NCBI GenBank assembly: GCA_047975325.1
Contig: JBKEDF010000098.1
Coordinates: 21,402 to 85,401, forward strand
Direction of reading: 5' to 3'
Length of the DNA: 64,000 nucleotides
Origin: JBKEDF01 sp047975325
GTDB lineage: Bacteria > Pseudomonadota > Alphaproteobacteria > Rhodobacterales > Rhodobacteraceae
Part shown: piece by piece, positions 1 through 8,174 of the stretch
Layout: each line of letters opens with the position of its first letter
Position numbering within the stretch: position 1 is the first letter of the stretch
Notes under the pieces: generated by a model
Seen by the model: the letters and a program-made list of their open reading frames with translations, nothing else
What the model was told of the DNA's origin: nothing
Databases searched by the model: none
Translations under genes and position numbers: made by a program

Positions 1-36
1 GCCGAGAACAGTCAGCACCGGTAAGACCGATCTCAT
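1..36 (-). CDS. Start of a gene, probably ABC permease (cut by window edge)
   Basis: Twelve codons (MRSVLPVLTVLG) are visible before the window ends. The ATG at position 36 is preceded by a strong ribosome binding site (GGAAGGAGGACAGCG), so this is a real gene start. The hydrophobic N-terminus, and its place after an ABC ATPase on the same strand, suggest the transmembrane permease or another component of the same NitT/TauT-type importer. The identity is inferred from context only. Confidence 0.45.
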   Translation of the reverse strand, partial: MRSVLPVLTVLG

Positions 37-138
37 CGCTGTCCTCCTTCCTCTTGACGCGAATACACCTGGGGCAAAACCGGCCCAAGAGGACCGGAAC
101 GATAGGGACTGCCCCCTTCACCATGGATCGCAACAGCC

Positions 139-933
139 TCATGCCGCATCGGAATGTCCCGCACGCAAACCGTCACGTACCCGATGGGCGATTTCGATAA
201 ACTCCCGGCTGTCGCGGATATCCAGCGGCCTTTCCCGCGGCAGCGGGCTTTCGATCACATCACTGATCCGGCCCGGTCGCGGGCTCATCACAACAATCCT
301 GGTTGAAAGATAGACCGCCTCCGGGATCGAATGGGTCACAAAACCGATGGTCTTGCCCGTTCTCGCCCAAAGCTTGAGCAATTCCTCATTGAGGTAATCG
401 CGCACGATCTCATCAAGCGCACCAAAGGGTTCATCCATCAGCAGGATATCGGCATCAAAGGCAAGCGCGCGGGCAATCGAGGCCCGTTGCTGCATGCCCC
501 CCGAAAGCTGCCAGGGAAACTTGCCACCGAAACCCGATAGTTCCACCAGATCCAGAACCTTTTCCACCCGCGCCGCCTGATCGGCCCGGGAATAGCCCAT
601 GATCTCCAGCGGCAGGCGGATATTGCCTGCAATCGTCCGCCATGGGTAAAGCCCCGCAGCCTGAAAGACATAGCCATAGGCCCGCGCCCGCCGTGCTTCG
701 TCAGGTGACATTCCATTGACCGTCAAACGTCCGCCCGTGGGTTGTTCCAGTGCCGCAATACAGCGCAGAAACGTTGTCTTGCCACAGCCCGAAGGCCCGA
801 TGAAACTGACAAATTCCCCGCGATTGATGGTCAGGTCCACATCCTTGAGCGCATGGACCGGGCCATCGGCGGTCTGGAAGGTCAGGTCAATCTTTTCGGC
901 AATGATGGCTGGGGCACTGGGGCTGGCTGTCAC
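139..933 (-). CDS. ABC transporter ATP-binding protein, NitT/TauT (SsuB/TauB) type
   Basis: A 264-residue cytoplasmic ATPase that would energise import of a small nitrogenous compound. Walker A (GPSGCGKTT) lies at residues 46-54, the LSGGMQQR signature at 143-150 and Walker B (ILLMDEP) at 163-169, followed by a switch-region TH in FVTHSIPEA. The length and the VFQAAGLYPWRT Q-loop fit the nitrate/sulfonate/pyrimidine-precursor subfamily. The start is a GTG overlapping the TGA of the upstream membrane protein gene (GTGA), so the two are probably translationally coupled. Its place in an operon with dihydropyrimidinase and N-carbamoyl amino acid hydrolase suggests a pyrimidine, hydantoin or ureido compound as substrate; this is inference. 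Confidence 0.9.
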   Translation of the reverse strand: MTASPSAPAIIAEKIDLTFQTADGPVHALKDVDLTINRGEFVSFIGPSGCGKTTFLRCIAALEQPTGGRLTVNGMSPDEARRARAYGYVFQAAGLYPWRTIAGNIRLPLEIMGYSRADQAARVEKVLDLVELSGFGGKFPWQLSGGMQQRASIARALAFDADILLMDEPFGALDEIVRDYLNEELLKLWARTGKTIGFVTHSIPEAVYLSTRIVVMSPRPGRISDVIESPLPRERPLDIRDSREFIEIAHRVRDGLRAGHSDAA

Positions 934-1397
934 GATATCGGTTTCCTGCGACCTGGTCCAAAAAAGACGGAACTGCCTGTCAGAAGCGCTGCCGCAGCGA
1001 TGGGCAGGGCCAAGGCGATGGCCCCCGTCACGGTGTCACTGCGGGCCAGTCCAGGGCCAAAGGCCCGAAGGGCAATGGTCACGAAAACCAGCCACAGCAC
1101 TGGAATGACGGGCAGGACCGAGACCGCCGCTCGCAAGCGTTCATTGCGAATCGCATAAAGCAGCCCCTGCATGGCCACCCAGATCAGGGTGGTTGGCAAC
1201 AGCCCGAAAAGTGCCGTCAGGGCTCCGGCAAACGCGGCAGCCTCCGCCAGGGGCCGGATTGCCGGGCGCGATGGCAGCAGGCCCATAGCCTGCAACGCAC
1301 ATGTCAGCCCGAGGCAGGCAGCAGGAGTCAGAACCGCCGCCATCAGATAAAGGCGAAAGAACCTTCGATCCAGCCCAAACCGACGCGCCTTCTGCAT
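930..1397 (-). CDS. Small integral membrane protein, unrecognised family
   Basis: A 155-residue hydrophobic protein with about four predicted membrane segments (roughly residues 14-36, 50-72, 85-105 and 125-145), separated by short basic stretches such as RNERLR. I do not recognise the family. The ATG at 1397 overlaps the hydantoinase stop (ATGA), and the gene's own stop overlaps the GTG of the ABC ATPase, so it is embedded in the operon and coupled on both sides. It could be an accessory membrane component of the importer or a small permease-like subunit. It lacks the EAA loop of standard ABC permeases. An upstream in-frame ATG at 1460 lies inside the hydantoinase gene and is unlikely to be the start. 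Confidence 0.7.
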   Translation of the reverse strand: MQKARRFGLDRRFFRLYLMAAVLTPAACLGLTCALQAMGLLPSRPAIRPLAEAAAFAGALTALFGLLPTTLIWVAMQGLLYAIRNERLRAAVSVLPVIPVLWLVFVTIALRAFGPGLARSDTVTGAIALALPIAAAALLTGSSVFFGPGRRKPIS

Positions 1398-2851
1398 CAA
1401 ACCCCCGTTGCCGGTATCCCCGACCGTTCGACCGGCCTTGGCGCGGTCAGTTCCTTCCATTGTGACAGGGCGCGGTTGACCGCCGGTTGCGGTGCGCGCG
1501 GAACGAACTCCCCCCAGCCTTCCTGTGCGACCACGGTACCGTCCTCGACCGCCACGCGACCGCGCGTCAATGTATAGCGCGGCAAACCCTTCACCGCCTG
1601 GCTCTCAAACACATTGTAATCAATGGCCGATTGCTGGCTCTTGGCCGAAATCACCTTTTCCTTCGCCGGATCCCAGACCACCAGATCGGCATCCGCCCCC
1701 ACCAGAACCGCGCCTTTTTTGGGATACATGTTTAGGATCTTGGCAATATTGGTGGAGGTAACGGCCACGAACTCATTGGGGGTCAACCGCCCGGTGTTCA
1801 CACCATGGGTCCAGAGCATCGGCAGTCGATCCTCCAACCCGCCGGTGCCATTGGGAATCTTCGAAAAATCCCCGACGCCAAAACGTTTCTGTTCGGTGGT
1901 GAAGGCACAATGATCGGTCGCCACACAGGAAAGGCTACCCGCCTGCAGCCCCGCCCAGAGGCTGGCCTGGTTCTGCCTGTCCCGGAATGGCGGCGACATT
2001 ACCCGTCGCGCCGCATGATCCCAGTCCGGATTGAAATATTCGCTCTCATCCAGCGTCAGGTGCTGGATGAGCGGCTCCCCCCAGACGCGTTTACCCTGCT
2101 GACGCGCCCGGCGGATTGCCTCATGGCTGTCTTCGCAGGATGTATGGACCACATAAAGGGGGACCCCGGCCATGTCGGCAATCATGATGGCCCGGTTTGT
2201 CGCTTCACCTTCCACTTGCGGCGGGCGGGAATAGGCATGTGCCTCGGGGCCGGTATTGCCTTCTGCCAGAAGCTTCGCGGTCAGTTCCGCCACCACATCG
2301 CCATTTTCAGCATGAACCAGCGCAATGCCGCCCAGATCCCCGATGCGGCGGAAGGAAGCATACATTTCGTCATCATTGACCATCAACGCGCCCTTGTAGG
2401 CCATGAAATGCTTGAAGGAGGTCATTCCCGCCTTGACGGAAGCCTCCATGTCCTCCCAGACCTTCTCCCCCCACCAGGTAATCGCCATGTGATAGGAATA
2501 ATCGCAATGCGCACGGCCCGATTTGTTATGCCACATCTGCGCGGCATCCATCAGGCCCTGATCCGGTGCCGGGAGCACGAAATCGACAACCATGGTCGTA
2601 CCACCTGCCAGTGCCGCACGGGTCCCGCTTTCGAAATCATCGGTGGAATAGGTCCCCATGAAGGGCATTTCCAGATGGGTATGCGGATCGACCCCGCCCG
2701 GCATGACAAGACAGCCTGCGGCATCCAGTATCTTGTCGCCCGACAATCCCGGCCCGATTTCCGAAATCACGCCGCCTTCGACCTTCACATCCGCCTCATA
2801 GGACAGATCCGCCGTTACAATCGTTCCACCTTTGATTACCGTACTTGCCAT
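1397..2851 (-). CDS. hydA: Dihydropyrimidinase / D-hydantoinase
   Basis: A 484-residue amidohydrolase that opens dihydropyrimidine or hydantoin rings to N-carbamoyl amino acids in the cytoplasm. The binuclear metal site is intact: the HTH pair in GGVDPHTHLEMP (about 57-59), the lysine expected to be carboxylated in FMAYKG (about 153), then HAEN, HTSCEDS and the late aspartate in ATDHCAF. The ATG at 2851 follows GGGAGGGAAGC and fits the usual family length; a longer reading frame upstream has no homology-like features. It sits between the N-carbamoyl hydrolase gene and a membrane protein gene, with overlapping stop and start. Substrate range (dihydrouracil against 5-substituted hydantoins) cannot be read from sequence, but the RutR-type regulator nearby favours pyrimidines. 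Confidence 0.93.
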   Translation of the reverse strand: MASTVIKGGTIVTADLSYEADVKVEGGVISEIGPGLSGDKILDAAGCLVMPGGVDPHTHLEMPFMGTYSTDDFESGTRAALAGGTTMVVDFVLPAPDQGLMDAAQMWHNKSGRAHCDYSYHMAITWWGEKVWEDMEASVKAGMTSFKHFMAYKGALMVNDDEMYASFRRIGDLGGIALVHAENGDVVAELTAKLLAEGNTGPEAHAYSRPPQVEGEATNRAIMIADMAGVPLYVVHTSCEDSHEAIRRARQQGKRVWGEPLIQHLTLDESEYFNPDWDHAARRVMSPPFRDRQNQASLWAGLQAGSLSCVATDHCAFTTEQKRFGVGDFSKIPNGTGGLEDRLPMLWTHGVNTGRLTPNEFVAVTSTNIAKILNMYPKKGAVLVGADADLVVWDPAKEKVISAKSQQSAIDYNVFESQAVKGLPRYTLTRGRVAVEDGTVVAQEGWGEFVPRAPQPAVNRALSQWKELTAPRPVERSGIPATGV

Positions 2852-2957
2852 GCTTCCCTCCCCATATCTGCGGATCTGTTTCCCCTTGGCCGGAAAACCC
2901 CGAATATACGGGGCCAGCGCCCCGACCTGTGTGACCGGCCACCCGGCGGGGCACCGT

Positions 2958-4208
2958 TCATCCCACGACCTCCGCCAGTTCCAGCGCCGAATGCAACAAG
3001 ACATCCGTGCCCGCCGCCGCCCATTGCGGGCTGATATCTTCGGCCTCGTTATGGCTCAGCCCATCCACACAAGGGCACATCACCATCACCGTTGGCGCGA
3101 CACGATTGATCCAGCAGGCATCATGCCCCGCACCCGAAACGATATCACGGTGGGAATGCCCAAGCTTTTCGGCAGATTGCCGGACGATCTTTACAAGATC
3201 GGGGTCAAAGGTCACCGGGTCGAAATGCCCCGCCACTTCGATTTCACATCCCAGGCCAAGCTCGGCGGCAACGGCATGGGCCGCGCGTTCCAGTTCCGCC
3301 CGCATCGCATCCAGCTTATCCTGATCCGGTGAGCGCAGATCAACCGTGAACACCGCCTTTCCCGGGATCACATTACGGGAATTGGGATAAACATTGGCAT
3401 GCCCGATAGCGCCCACCGCATCGGGTTGATGGCTCATGGCGATCTGATGCACCCTTTCGGTAATCCGCGCCATGCCAAGCCCCGCATTTACCCGCATCGC
3501 CATCGGGGTGGATCCGGTATGGGCATCCTTTCCCGTCAGCGTGACCTGCAACCACCAAAGACCCTGCCCATGGGTAACCACGCCAATATCCTTGCCTTCG
3601 GCCTCCAGGATCGGGCCCTGTTCTATATGCAATTCCAGCATCGCATGCATCTTGCGCCCACCAACGGTTTCCTCACCGACCCAGCCGATACGGTTGAGTT
3701 CATCACCAAACCGCTTGCCGTCCGCATCCTGGCGCGCATAGGCAAAATCCTGATCATGGACACCGGCAAAGACCCCAGAAGCCAGCATTGCGGGGGCAAA
3801 ACGGGTTCCTTCCTCATTCGTCCAGTTCGTCACAACAATCGGGCGCCTGGTCCGGATCCCCAGATCATTCATGGTCCGCACGGTTTCCAATGCACCCAGA
3901 ACGCCGAGGACCCCGTCATATTTTCCGCCCGTGGGCTGGGTATCAAGATGGCTGCCCATATAAACCGGGAGCGCATCGGGATCCTCGCCTGCGCGAGTGG
4001 CGAACATGTTGCCCATGGCATCGACCGCCATTGTCATGCCCGCCGCATCGCACCATGCCTTGAACAGATGCCTGCCCTCACTATCCGCATCAGTCAGGGT
4101 CTGACGATTGTTCCCCCCTGCGACCCCGGGTCCGATCTTCGCCATTTCCATCAGGCTGTCCCAAAGGCGTTCCGAATTGATACGGAGGTTTTCTCCGGCT
4201 GCGGGCAT
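2958..4208 (-). CDS. hyuC: N-carbamoyl-L-amino-acid hydrolase / beta-ureidopropionase (M20 family)
   Basis: A 416-residue metallo-amidase of the M20/M28 superfamily that would release CO2, ammonia and beta-alanine (or an alpha-amino acid) from the hydantoinase product. Metal ligands are visible in GSHLDTQPTGGKYDG, NEEGTRF, LELHIEQGP and a late HDACW; VDLRSPD belongs to the dimerisation/lid domain. The chosen ATG at 4208 gives MPAAGENLRIN, matching family N-termini and length. The frame is open further upstream to 4349 but crosses the putative RutR box, so that part is presumably untranslated. It is the first gene of the transcript hyuC-hydA-membrane protein-ABC, with its own regulatory region. 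Confidence 0.92.
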   Translation of the reverse strand: MPAAGENLRINSERLWDSLMEMAKIGPGVAGGNNRQTLTDADSEGRHLFKAWCDAAGMTMAVDAMGNMFATRAGEDPDALPVYMGSHLDTQPTGGKYDGVLGVLGALETVRTMNDLGIRTRRPIVVTNWTNEEGTRFAPAMLASGVFAGVHDQDFAYARQDADGKRFGDELNRIGWVGEETVGGRKMHAMLELHIEQGPILEAEGKDIGVVTHGQGLWWLQVTLTGKDAHTGSTPMAMRVNAGLGMARITERVHQIAMSHQPDAVGAIGHANVYPNSRNVIPGKAVFTVDLRSPDQDKLDAMRAELERAAHAVAAELGLGCEIEVAGHFDPVTFDPDLVKIVRQSAEKLGHSHRDIVSGAGHDACWINRVAPTVMVMCPCVDGLSHNEAEDISPQWAAAGTDVLLHSALELAEVVG

Positions 4209-4519
4209 GGGCAGGTTCCCTTCTTGTCTGTCTTTCCGCTTTCGCGTCATCCGCACCGGTGGCTGGCGAGATGACCCGCCACCGAAACGACTCATCCGCG
4301 GATTAAGGCGATCAGCCTCAAGCGCAGCATAACTTGACCAAACGATCAATATAAATCCGCCGCATCTGACCGGGCATCGGGCCGCAATACTGCCGGGAGC
4401 CTATAAAATAGGTCATATCGTTGCGGCAACACCGTGATATCAAACAATATGACAAGACAGGATAACGCCGCTGCAATGCCTTGCAATGCAAACCGCCCCG
4501 CACGGATCCGACAGGTATT
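4209..4519. other. Intergenic regulatory region upstream of the hyuC-hydA operon
   Basis: These 311 bases separate the end of the aminotransferase gene from the hyuC start. They contain the RutR-like box at 4334-4349, with an AT-rich TATATT immediately beside it that could serve as a minus-strand -10 element. No convincing coding sequence was seen. The region probably gives the hyuC operon a promoter separate from the upstream aminotransferase gene. Confidence 0.6.
4334..4349. promoter_or_regulatory. RutR-like operator upstream of hyuC
   Basis: The sequence TTGACCAAACGATCAA matches the known E. coli RutR box TTGACCANNTGGTCAA in the whole left half and in five of seven right-half bases. An almost identical copy (TTGACCAGTCGATCAA) lies beside the RutR-type gene. 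The box is about 125 bases upstream of the hyuC start and adjacent to a possible -10 element, so repression relieved by uracil is the likely mode; this is inferred from RutR biology. Confidence 0.72.
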
Positions 4520-5848
4520 TCAGGAAAGATCTTGCAATACCTCACCCAAAGTACCGATCAGGCGGTCGATCTCCTCCCGTGAAATGATCAGGGGCGGCGA
4601 AAGCGCGATGATATCACCGGTGGTCCGGATCAGGACACCTTTTTCATAGGCGCGCAGGAAGGCATCAAAGGCACGTTTGGTGGGCTCACCGGGGATCGGT
4701 TCCAGTTCCACAGCCCCGATCAGCCCCATGTTTCGGATATCGATCACATGCGGCAGCCCTTTCAGCCCGTGCAGTGCCGCCTCCCAATAGGGCGCCAGCT
4801 CGGCTGCCCGTTCGAACAGGCCTTCTTCGCGATAGGTTTCCAGTGTCGCGATGCCGGCGGCCGAGGCAATGGGATTGCCCGAATATGTATAGCCATGGAA
4901 AAGCTCGATCATATGTTCGGGCCCTTGCATGAAGGCATCATGGATTTCCCCGGTGGTCAGCACCGCGCCCATCGGGATCACGCCATTCGTCAACCCCTTC
5001 GCGGTGGTCATCATATCGGGTATCACGTCGAAATGCTGTGCCGCAAAGGCAGAGCCAAGCCGCCCAAACCCGGTGATCACCTCATCGAAGATCAGCAGGA
5101 TGCCATGTTTCCGCGTGATCGCGCGCAGCTTTTCCAGATAGCCCTTCGGTGGCAGCAGGACACCCGTTGATCCGGCCATCGGCTCCACGATCACCGCGGC
5201 AATGGTTTCCGCCCCATGAAGCGCCACGATCCGTTCCAGGTCATCGGCCAGATCGGCACCATGTTCGGGCTGCCCTTTCGAAAAAGCATTCCTTTCGGGC
5301 AGATGGGTATGCGGAAGATGATCCACCCCGGTCAGCAGACTGCCGAAAACCTTGCGGTTATTCACAATTCCGCCCACGGAAATACCACCGAGATTCACCC
5401 CGTGATAGCCGCGTTCCCGCCCGATCAGCCGGGTTCGCGCCCCGTCACCCCGTGCCCTGTGATAGGCGATGGCAAGCTTCAGCGCGGTCTCGACGCTTTC
5501 GGAACCGGAATTGGTGTAAAACACATGTTTGATACCGTCAGGTGCGATATCGATCAGCCGGTTTGCCAGTTCGAAGGCCACCGGATGCCCCATCTGAAAG
5601 GCCGGTGCATAGTCAAGGTCTGCCGCCTGGCGCTGAATCGCCTCCACAATTCTGGGCCGGCAATGACCCGCATTGCAGCACCAGAGCCCGGCCGTCCCAT
5701 CAAGTACCTGTCGCCCGTCGGCAGTGGTGTAATGCATATCCCGTGCCGCGACGAACATCCGGGGATTTTTCTTGAATTGGCGATTCGCGGTAAAGGGCAT
5801 CCAGAAGGCATTGAGATCATTCGGGGCGGGTTTGCGGTCAAGCGCCAT
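4520..5848 (-). CDS. Omega-amino acid (beta-alanine)--pyruvate aminotransferase, class III
   Basis: A 442-residue PLP-dependent class III aminotransferase. FDEVITGFGR (254-263) contains the cofactor-ring aspartate, and K284 in TTAKGLTNG is the predicted Schiff-base lysine. The N-terminal LNAFWMPFTANRQFK and the NSGSESVETA segment are typical of beta-alanine:pyruvate transaminases. In the reductive pyrimidine pathway such an enzyme converts beta-alanine, the product of the N-carbamoyl hydrolase, to malonate semialdehyde. It is divergently transcribed from the RutR-type regulator, with a RutR-like box between them. No malonate-semialdehyde dehydrogenase is visible in the window, so the next step must be encoded elsewhere. 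Confidence 0.9.
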   Translation of the reverse strand: MALDRKPAPNDLNAFWMPFTANRQFKKNPRMFVAARDMHYTTADGRQVLDGTAGLWCCNAGHCRPRIVEAIQRQAADLDYAPAFQMGHPVAFELANRLIDIAPDGIKHVFYTNSGSESVETALKLAIAYHRARGDGARTRLIGRERGYHGVNLGGISVGGIVNNRKVFGSLLTGVDHLPHTHLPERNAFSKGQPEHGADLADDLERIVALHGAETIAAVIVEPMAGSTGVLLPPKGYLEKLRAITRKHGILLIFDEVITGFGRLGSAFAAQHFDVIPDMMTTAKGLTNGVIPMGAVLTTGEIHDAFMQGPEHMIELFHGYTYSGNPIASAAGIATLETYREEGLFERAAELAPYWEAALHGLKGLPHVIDIRNMGLIGAVELEPIPGEPTKRAFDAFLRAYEKGVLIRTTGDIIALSPPLIISREEIDRLIGTLGEVLQDLS

Positions 5849-5904
5849 GGCGGGCGTCCTTCAGCTGGAGGTCGGAAACGGATACCGGCTGGCAGCATTG
5901 GTAT

Positions 5905-5920
5905 TTGACCAGTCGATCAA
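5905..5920. promoter_or_regulatory. RutR-like operator between aminotransferase and rutR
   Basis: TTGACCAGTCGATCAA has the same seven-plus-seven architecture as the box at 4334-4349; the two differ only in the two-base spacer. It lies 57 bases upstream of the aminotransferase start and 82 bases upstream of the regulator start. It could therefore control both divergent genes, including autoregulation. Confidence 0.75.
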
Positions 5921-6002
5921 AGCCACGCTAGCATCATGGGGGTCCCGGTCAAGGGGCCGCGTATCCACGCCAGACCGGGCGGCAGGCCCGAGGAGTCCCA
6001 AG

Positions 6003-6608
6003 ATGAGCCGCCCTCCCACCCGGATTCAGCGCAGGAATTCCGAAATCATCCTGTCCGCCGCACTGGAAGTCTTTGCCGCACGGGGTTTTCGCGGTGCCAC
6101 GCTGGATGAGATTGCAATGCTGGCAGGGTTATCGAAACCAAACCTGCTTTATTATTTCCCGTCAAAAGAGGCGATCCATACTGCGCTTCTGGGCCAGTTG
6201 CTTGATACCTGGCTCGATCCGCTGCGGCGCATGGATCCGGAGGGGGATCCGATGACGGAAATCCTTGGCTATGTCCGCCGCAAACTGGAAATGAGCCGCG
6301 ACTACCCCCGCGAAAGTCGCCTTTTCGCCAATGATATCCTGCAGGGTGCACCCTTCATGCGCGCCGCGATCGAGGGGGAGTTGAAAACGCTGGTGGATGA
6401 AAAATCGCTGATCCTGCGCCGCTGGATGATGCAGGGCAGGATTGCGACCCTGCCCCCCGCCCATCTGATCTTTTCCATCTGGGCCCTTACCCAGCATTAC
6501 GCCGACTTCGATGTACAGGTCCGCGCGGTGCTTGGGCAGGGGCATGATCCCTTTGCCGAGGCCCAGGATTATCTTGAAACGCTATTCACCAAATTACTGG
6601 CAGTCTGA
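6003..6608 (+). CDS. rutR: TetR-family regulator of pyrimidine use, RutR type
   Basis: A 201-residue regulator. The N-terminal helix-turn-helix is seen in GATLDEIAMLAGLSKPNLLYYF (given here only as landmarks: GATLDEIA, LSKPNLLYYF; residues about 35-60). The ligand domain contains RRKLEMSRDYPRESRLFAND and IFSIWALTQHYADF, segments I associate with RutR (pyrimidine utilisation repressor that binds uracil). The ATG at 6003 gives a normal RutR length; the frame is open upstream to 5772, overlapping the divergent gene, but nothing there resembles the family. The two RutR-like boxes in the locus support direct control of the neighbouring catabolic genes and of itself. Confidence 0.85.
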   Translation: MSRPPTRIQRRNSEIILSAALEVFAARGFRGATLDEIAMLAGLSKPNLLYYFPSKEAIHTALLGQLLDTWLDPLRRMDPEGDPMTEILGYVRRKLEMSRDYPRESRLFANDILQGAPFMRAAIEGELKTLVDEKSLILRRWMMQGRIATLPPAHLIFSIWALTQHYADFDVQVRAVLGQGHDPFAEAQDYLETLFTKLLAV

Positions 6609-6742
6609 AACCCGGCACCGTCATAAGAATGACCGCAACATGGCCGATACCAGATACAGGGGAAATCGCCGGGTCACGTGATTGCGCATGATCGGCAGCC
6701 GGGCTGGACAGCGGCATCGGCAGCGCTTATCTCCTGCGCATC

Positions 6743-7213
6743 ATGGCACCGAAATCCGATCCCAATAGCAAGCTGATCGCGGAAAACCGCCGCGCGCGGT
6801 TCGACTATGCCATCGAGGATGATCTCGAAGCCGGAATCGTGCTGACCGGATCAGAGGTCAAAAGCCTGCGTCAGGGCGGCTCCAATATCGCGGAAAGCTA
6901 TGCCTCGGTGGAAAATGGTGAATTGTGGCTGATCAACGGCTATATCGCACCCTATCTTCAGGCAAAGACATGGGGCCATGAGGAACGCCGTCGCCGCAAG
7001 CTACTGGTTTCCCGCCGGGAATTATCGCGTCTCTGGAATGCCACAGCGCGCGAAGGCATGACGCTGGTACCGCTGCGGATGTATTTCAACCAACGCGGCA
7101 TCGTGAAGCTGAAAATCGGCATCGCCAAGGGCAAGAAACTGACCGACAAGCGCCAAAGCTCCGCAAAACGGGACTGGAACCGCCAGAAGGCACGGTTGTT
7201 GAAACAGGGTTGA
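6743..7213 (+). CDS. smpB: SsrA-binding protein SmpB
   Basis: A 156-residue RNA-binding protein that delivers tmRNA to stalled ribosomes (trans-translation). The OB-fold motifs are intact: ENRRARFDY, the GSEVKSLRQG segment and WLINGYIAPY, followed by the basic C-terminal tail (KGKKLTDKRQ, then KRDWNRQKARLLKQG) that enters the decoding channel. Length and ends are standard for alphaproteobacteria. It stands alone 134 bases after the regulator gene; the intervening stretch shows no gene. The following sulfurtransferase gene starts 67 bases downstream. Confidence 0.97.
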   Translation: MAPKSDPNSKLIAENRRARFDYAIEDDLEAGIVLTGSEVKSLRQGGSNIAESYASVENGELWLINGYIAPYLQAKTWGHEERRRRKLLVSRRELSRLWNATAREGMTLVPLRMYFNQRGIVKLKIGIAKGKKLTDKRQSSAKRDWNRQKARLLKQG

Positions 7214-7280
7214 ACTGCGCCACCCTTGAATGCCGGGGGCGAAGCAGCTATCCGGGTTTTCAGTCCAAGGGAGCCCCGCC

Positions 7281-8150
7281 ATGACCCCATCGTCCGCCGA
7301 TGACCCCAAGACACTGGTTTCGACCGATTGGCTCGCCGCACATCTGAACGATCCCGACCTGCGTATTCTCGATGCGTCGTGGTACCTGCCGGATGCCGGG
7401 CGCGATCCGAAAGCGGAATATGATGCGGCCCATATCCCCAGTGCGCGCTTTTTCGATATCGACGAGATTTCCGACCATCGTTCCGATCTGCCCCATATGG
7501 CCCCCCCGGCGGAAAAGTTCATCAGCCGAATGCGCGCGATGGGTGTTGGGGATGGTCACCAGATTGTCGTCTATGACGGAATGGGGCTGTTTTCCGCACC
7601 TCGCGTCTGGTGGCTTTTCCGGCTCATGGGCAAAACCGATGTGGCCGTGCTTGATGGCGGTTTTCCGAAATGGCAGGCGGAAGGCCGCGAGGTGGAGGAT
7701 CTCCCGCCCCTGATGCGCGACCGCCATATCACCGTGGCGCGGCAGAACCATCTGGTAAAAGATGTCACGCAGGTTGCCCATGCCGCCAAGCTGCGTGAAG
7801 CCGAAATCATAGATGCCCGTGCGGACCCGCGTTTTCGCGGTGAGGCACCGGAGCCCCGCCCCGGCCTGCGCGCGGGCCATATCCCGGGTGCCCGCAACCT
7901 GCCCTTCACCCAGCTTCTGAACAAGGATGGCACGATGAAGGACCCTTCCGCCCTCAGGGCCGCCTTCGCGGCCGCCGGGGTGGATCTGTCGCGCCCCGCA
8001 ATCACCAGTTGCGGTTCGGGCGTAACGGCTGCGGTCCTGTCCCTGGCACTGGAACGGATCGGCCATCGTGATCACGCCCTTTATGACGGATCCTGGGCAG
8101 AATGGGGCATGTATGACGATCTCAAGGTTGAAACCGGCCCTGCAGACTGA
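7281..8150 (+). CDS. sseA: 3-mercaptopyruvate sulfurtransferase
   Basis: A 289-residue protein with two tandem rhodanese domains (about 10-140 and 165-285). The catalytic loop CGSGVTA begins at C244; this loop sequence is characteristic of mercaptopyruvate rather than thiosulfate sulfurtransferases. The enzyme moves sulfane sulfur from 3-mercaptopyruvate to thiols or cyanide. The ATG at 7281 was chosen because the homologous region begins at once (STDWLAAHL) and the longer frame from 7230 adds only a linker. The aminotransferase gene 24 bases downstream could supply 3-mercaptopyruvate by transaminating cysteine; this is inference. Confidence 0.93.
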   Translation: MTPSSADDPKTLVSTDWLAAHLNDPDLRILDASWYLPDAGRDPKAEYDAAHIPSARFFDIDEISDHRSDLPHMAPPAEKFISRMRAMGVGDGHQIVVYDGMGLFSAPRVWWLFRLMGKTDVAVLDGGFPKWQAEGREVEDLPPLMRDRHITVARQNHLVKDVTQVAHAAKLREAEIIDARADPRFRGEAPEPRPGLRAGHIPGARNLPFTQLLNKDGTMKDPSALRAAFAAAGVDLSRPAITSCGSGVTAAVLSLALERIGHRDHALYDGSWAEWGMYDDLKVETGPAD

Positions 8151-8174
8151 AACAGGCTGACGAAAGGACTGGCC

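Noticed and set aside
1805..3034. Long plus-strand reading frame opposite the hydantoinase gene
   Set aside because: Antisense shadow of a clear enzyme gene; composition rich in His/Arg/Pro and no ribosome binding site or recognisable motif.
4318..4545. Short minus-strand frame across the RutR-like box
   Set aside because: It includes the operator and the end of the aminotransferase gene; Cys/Arg-rich and without binding site, so more likely a regulatory region.
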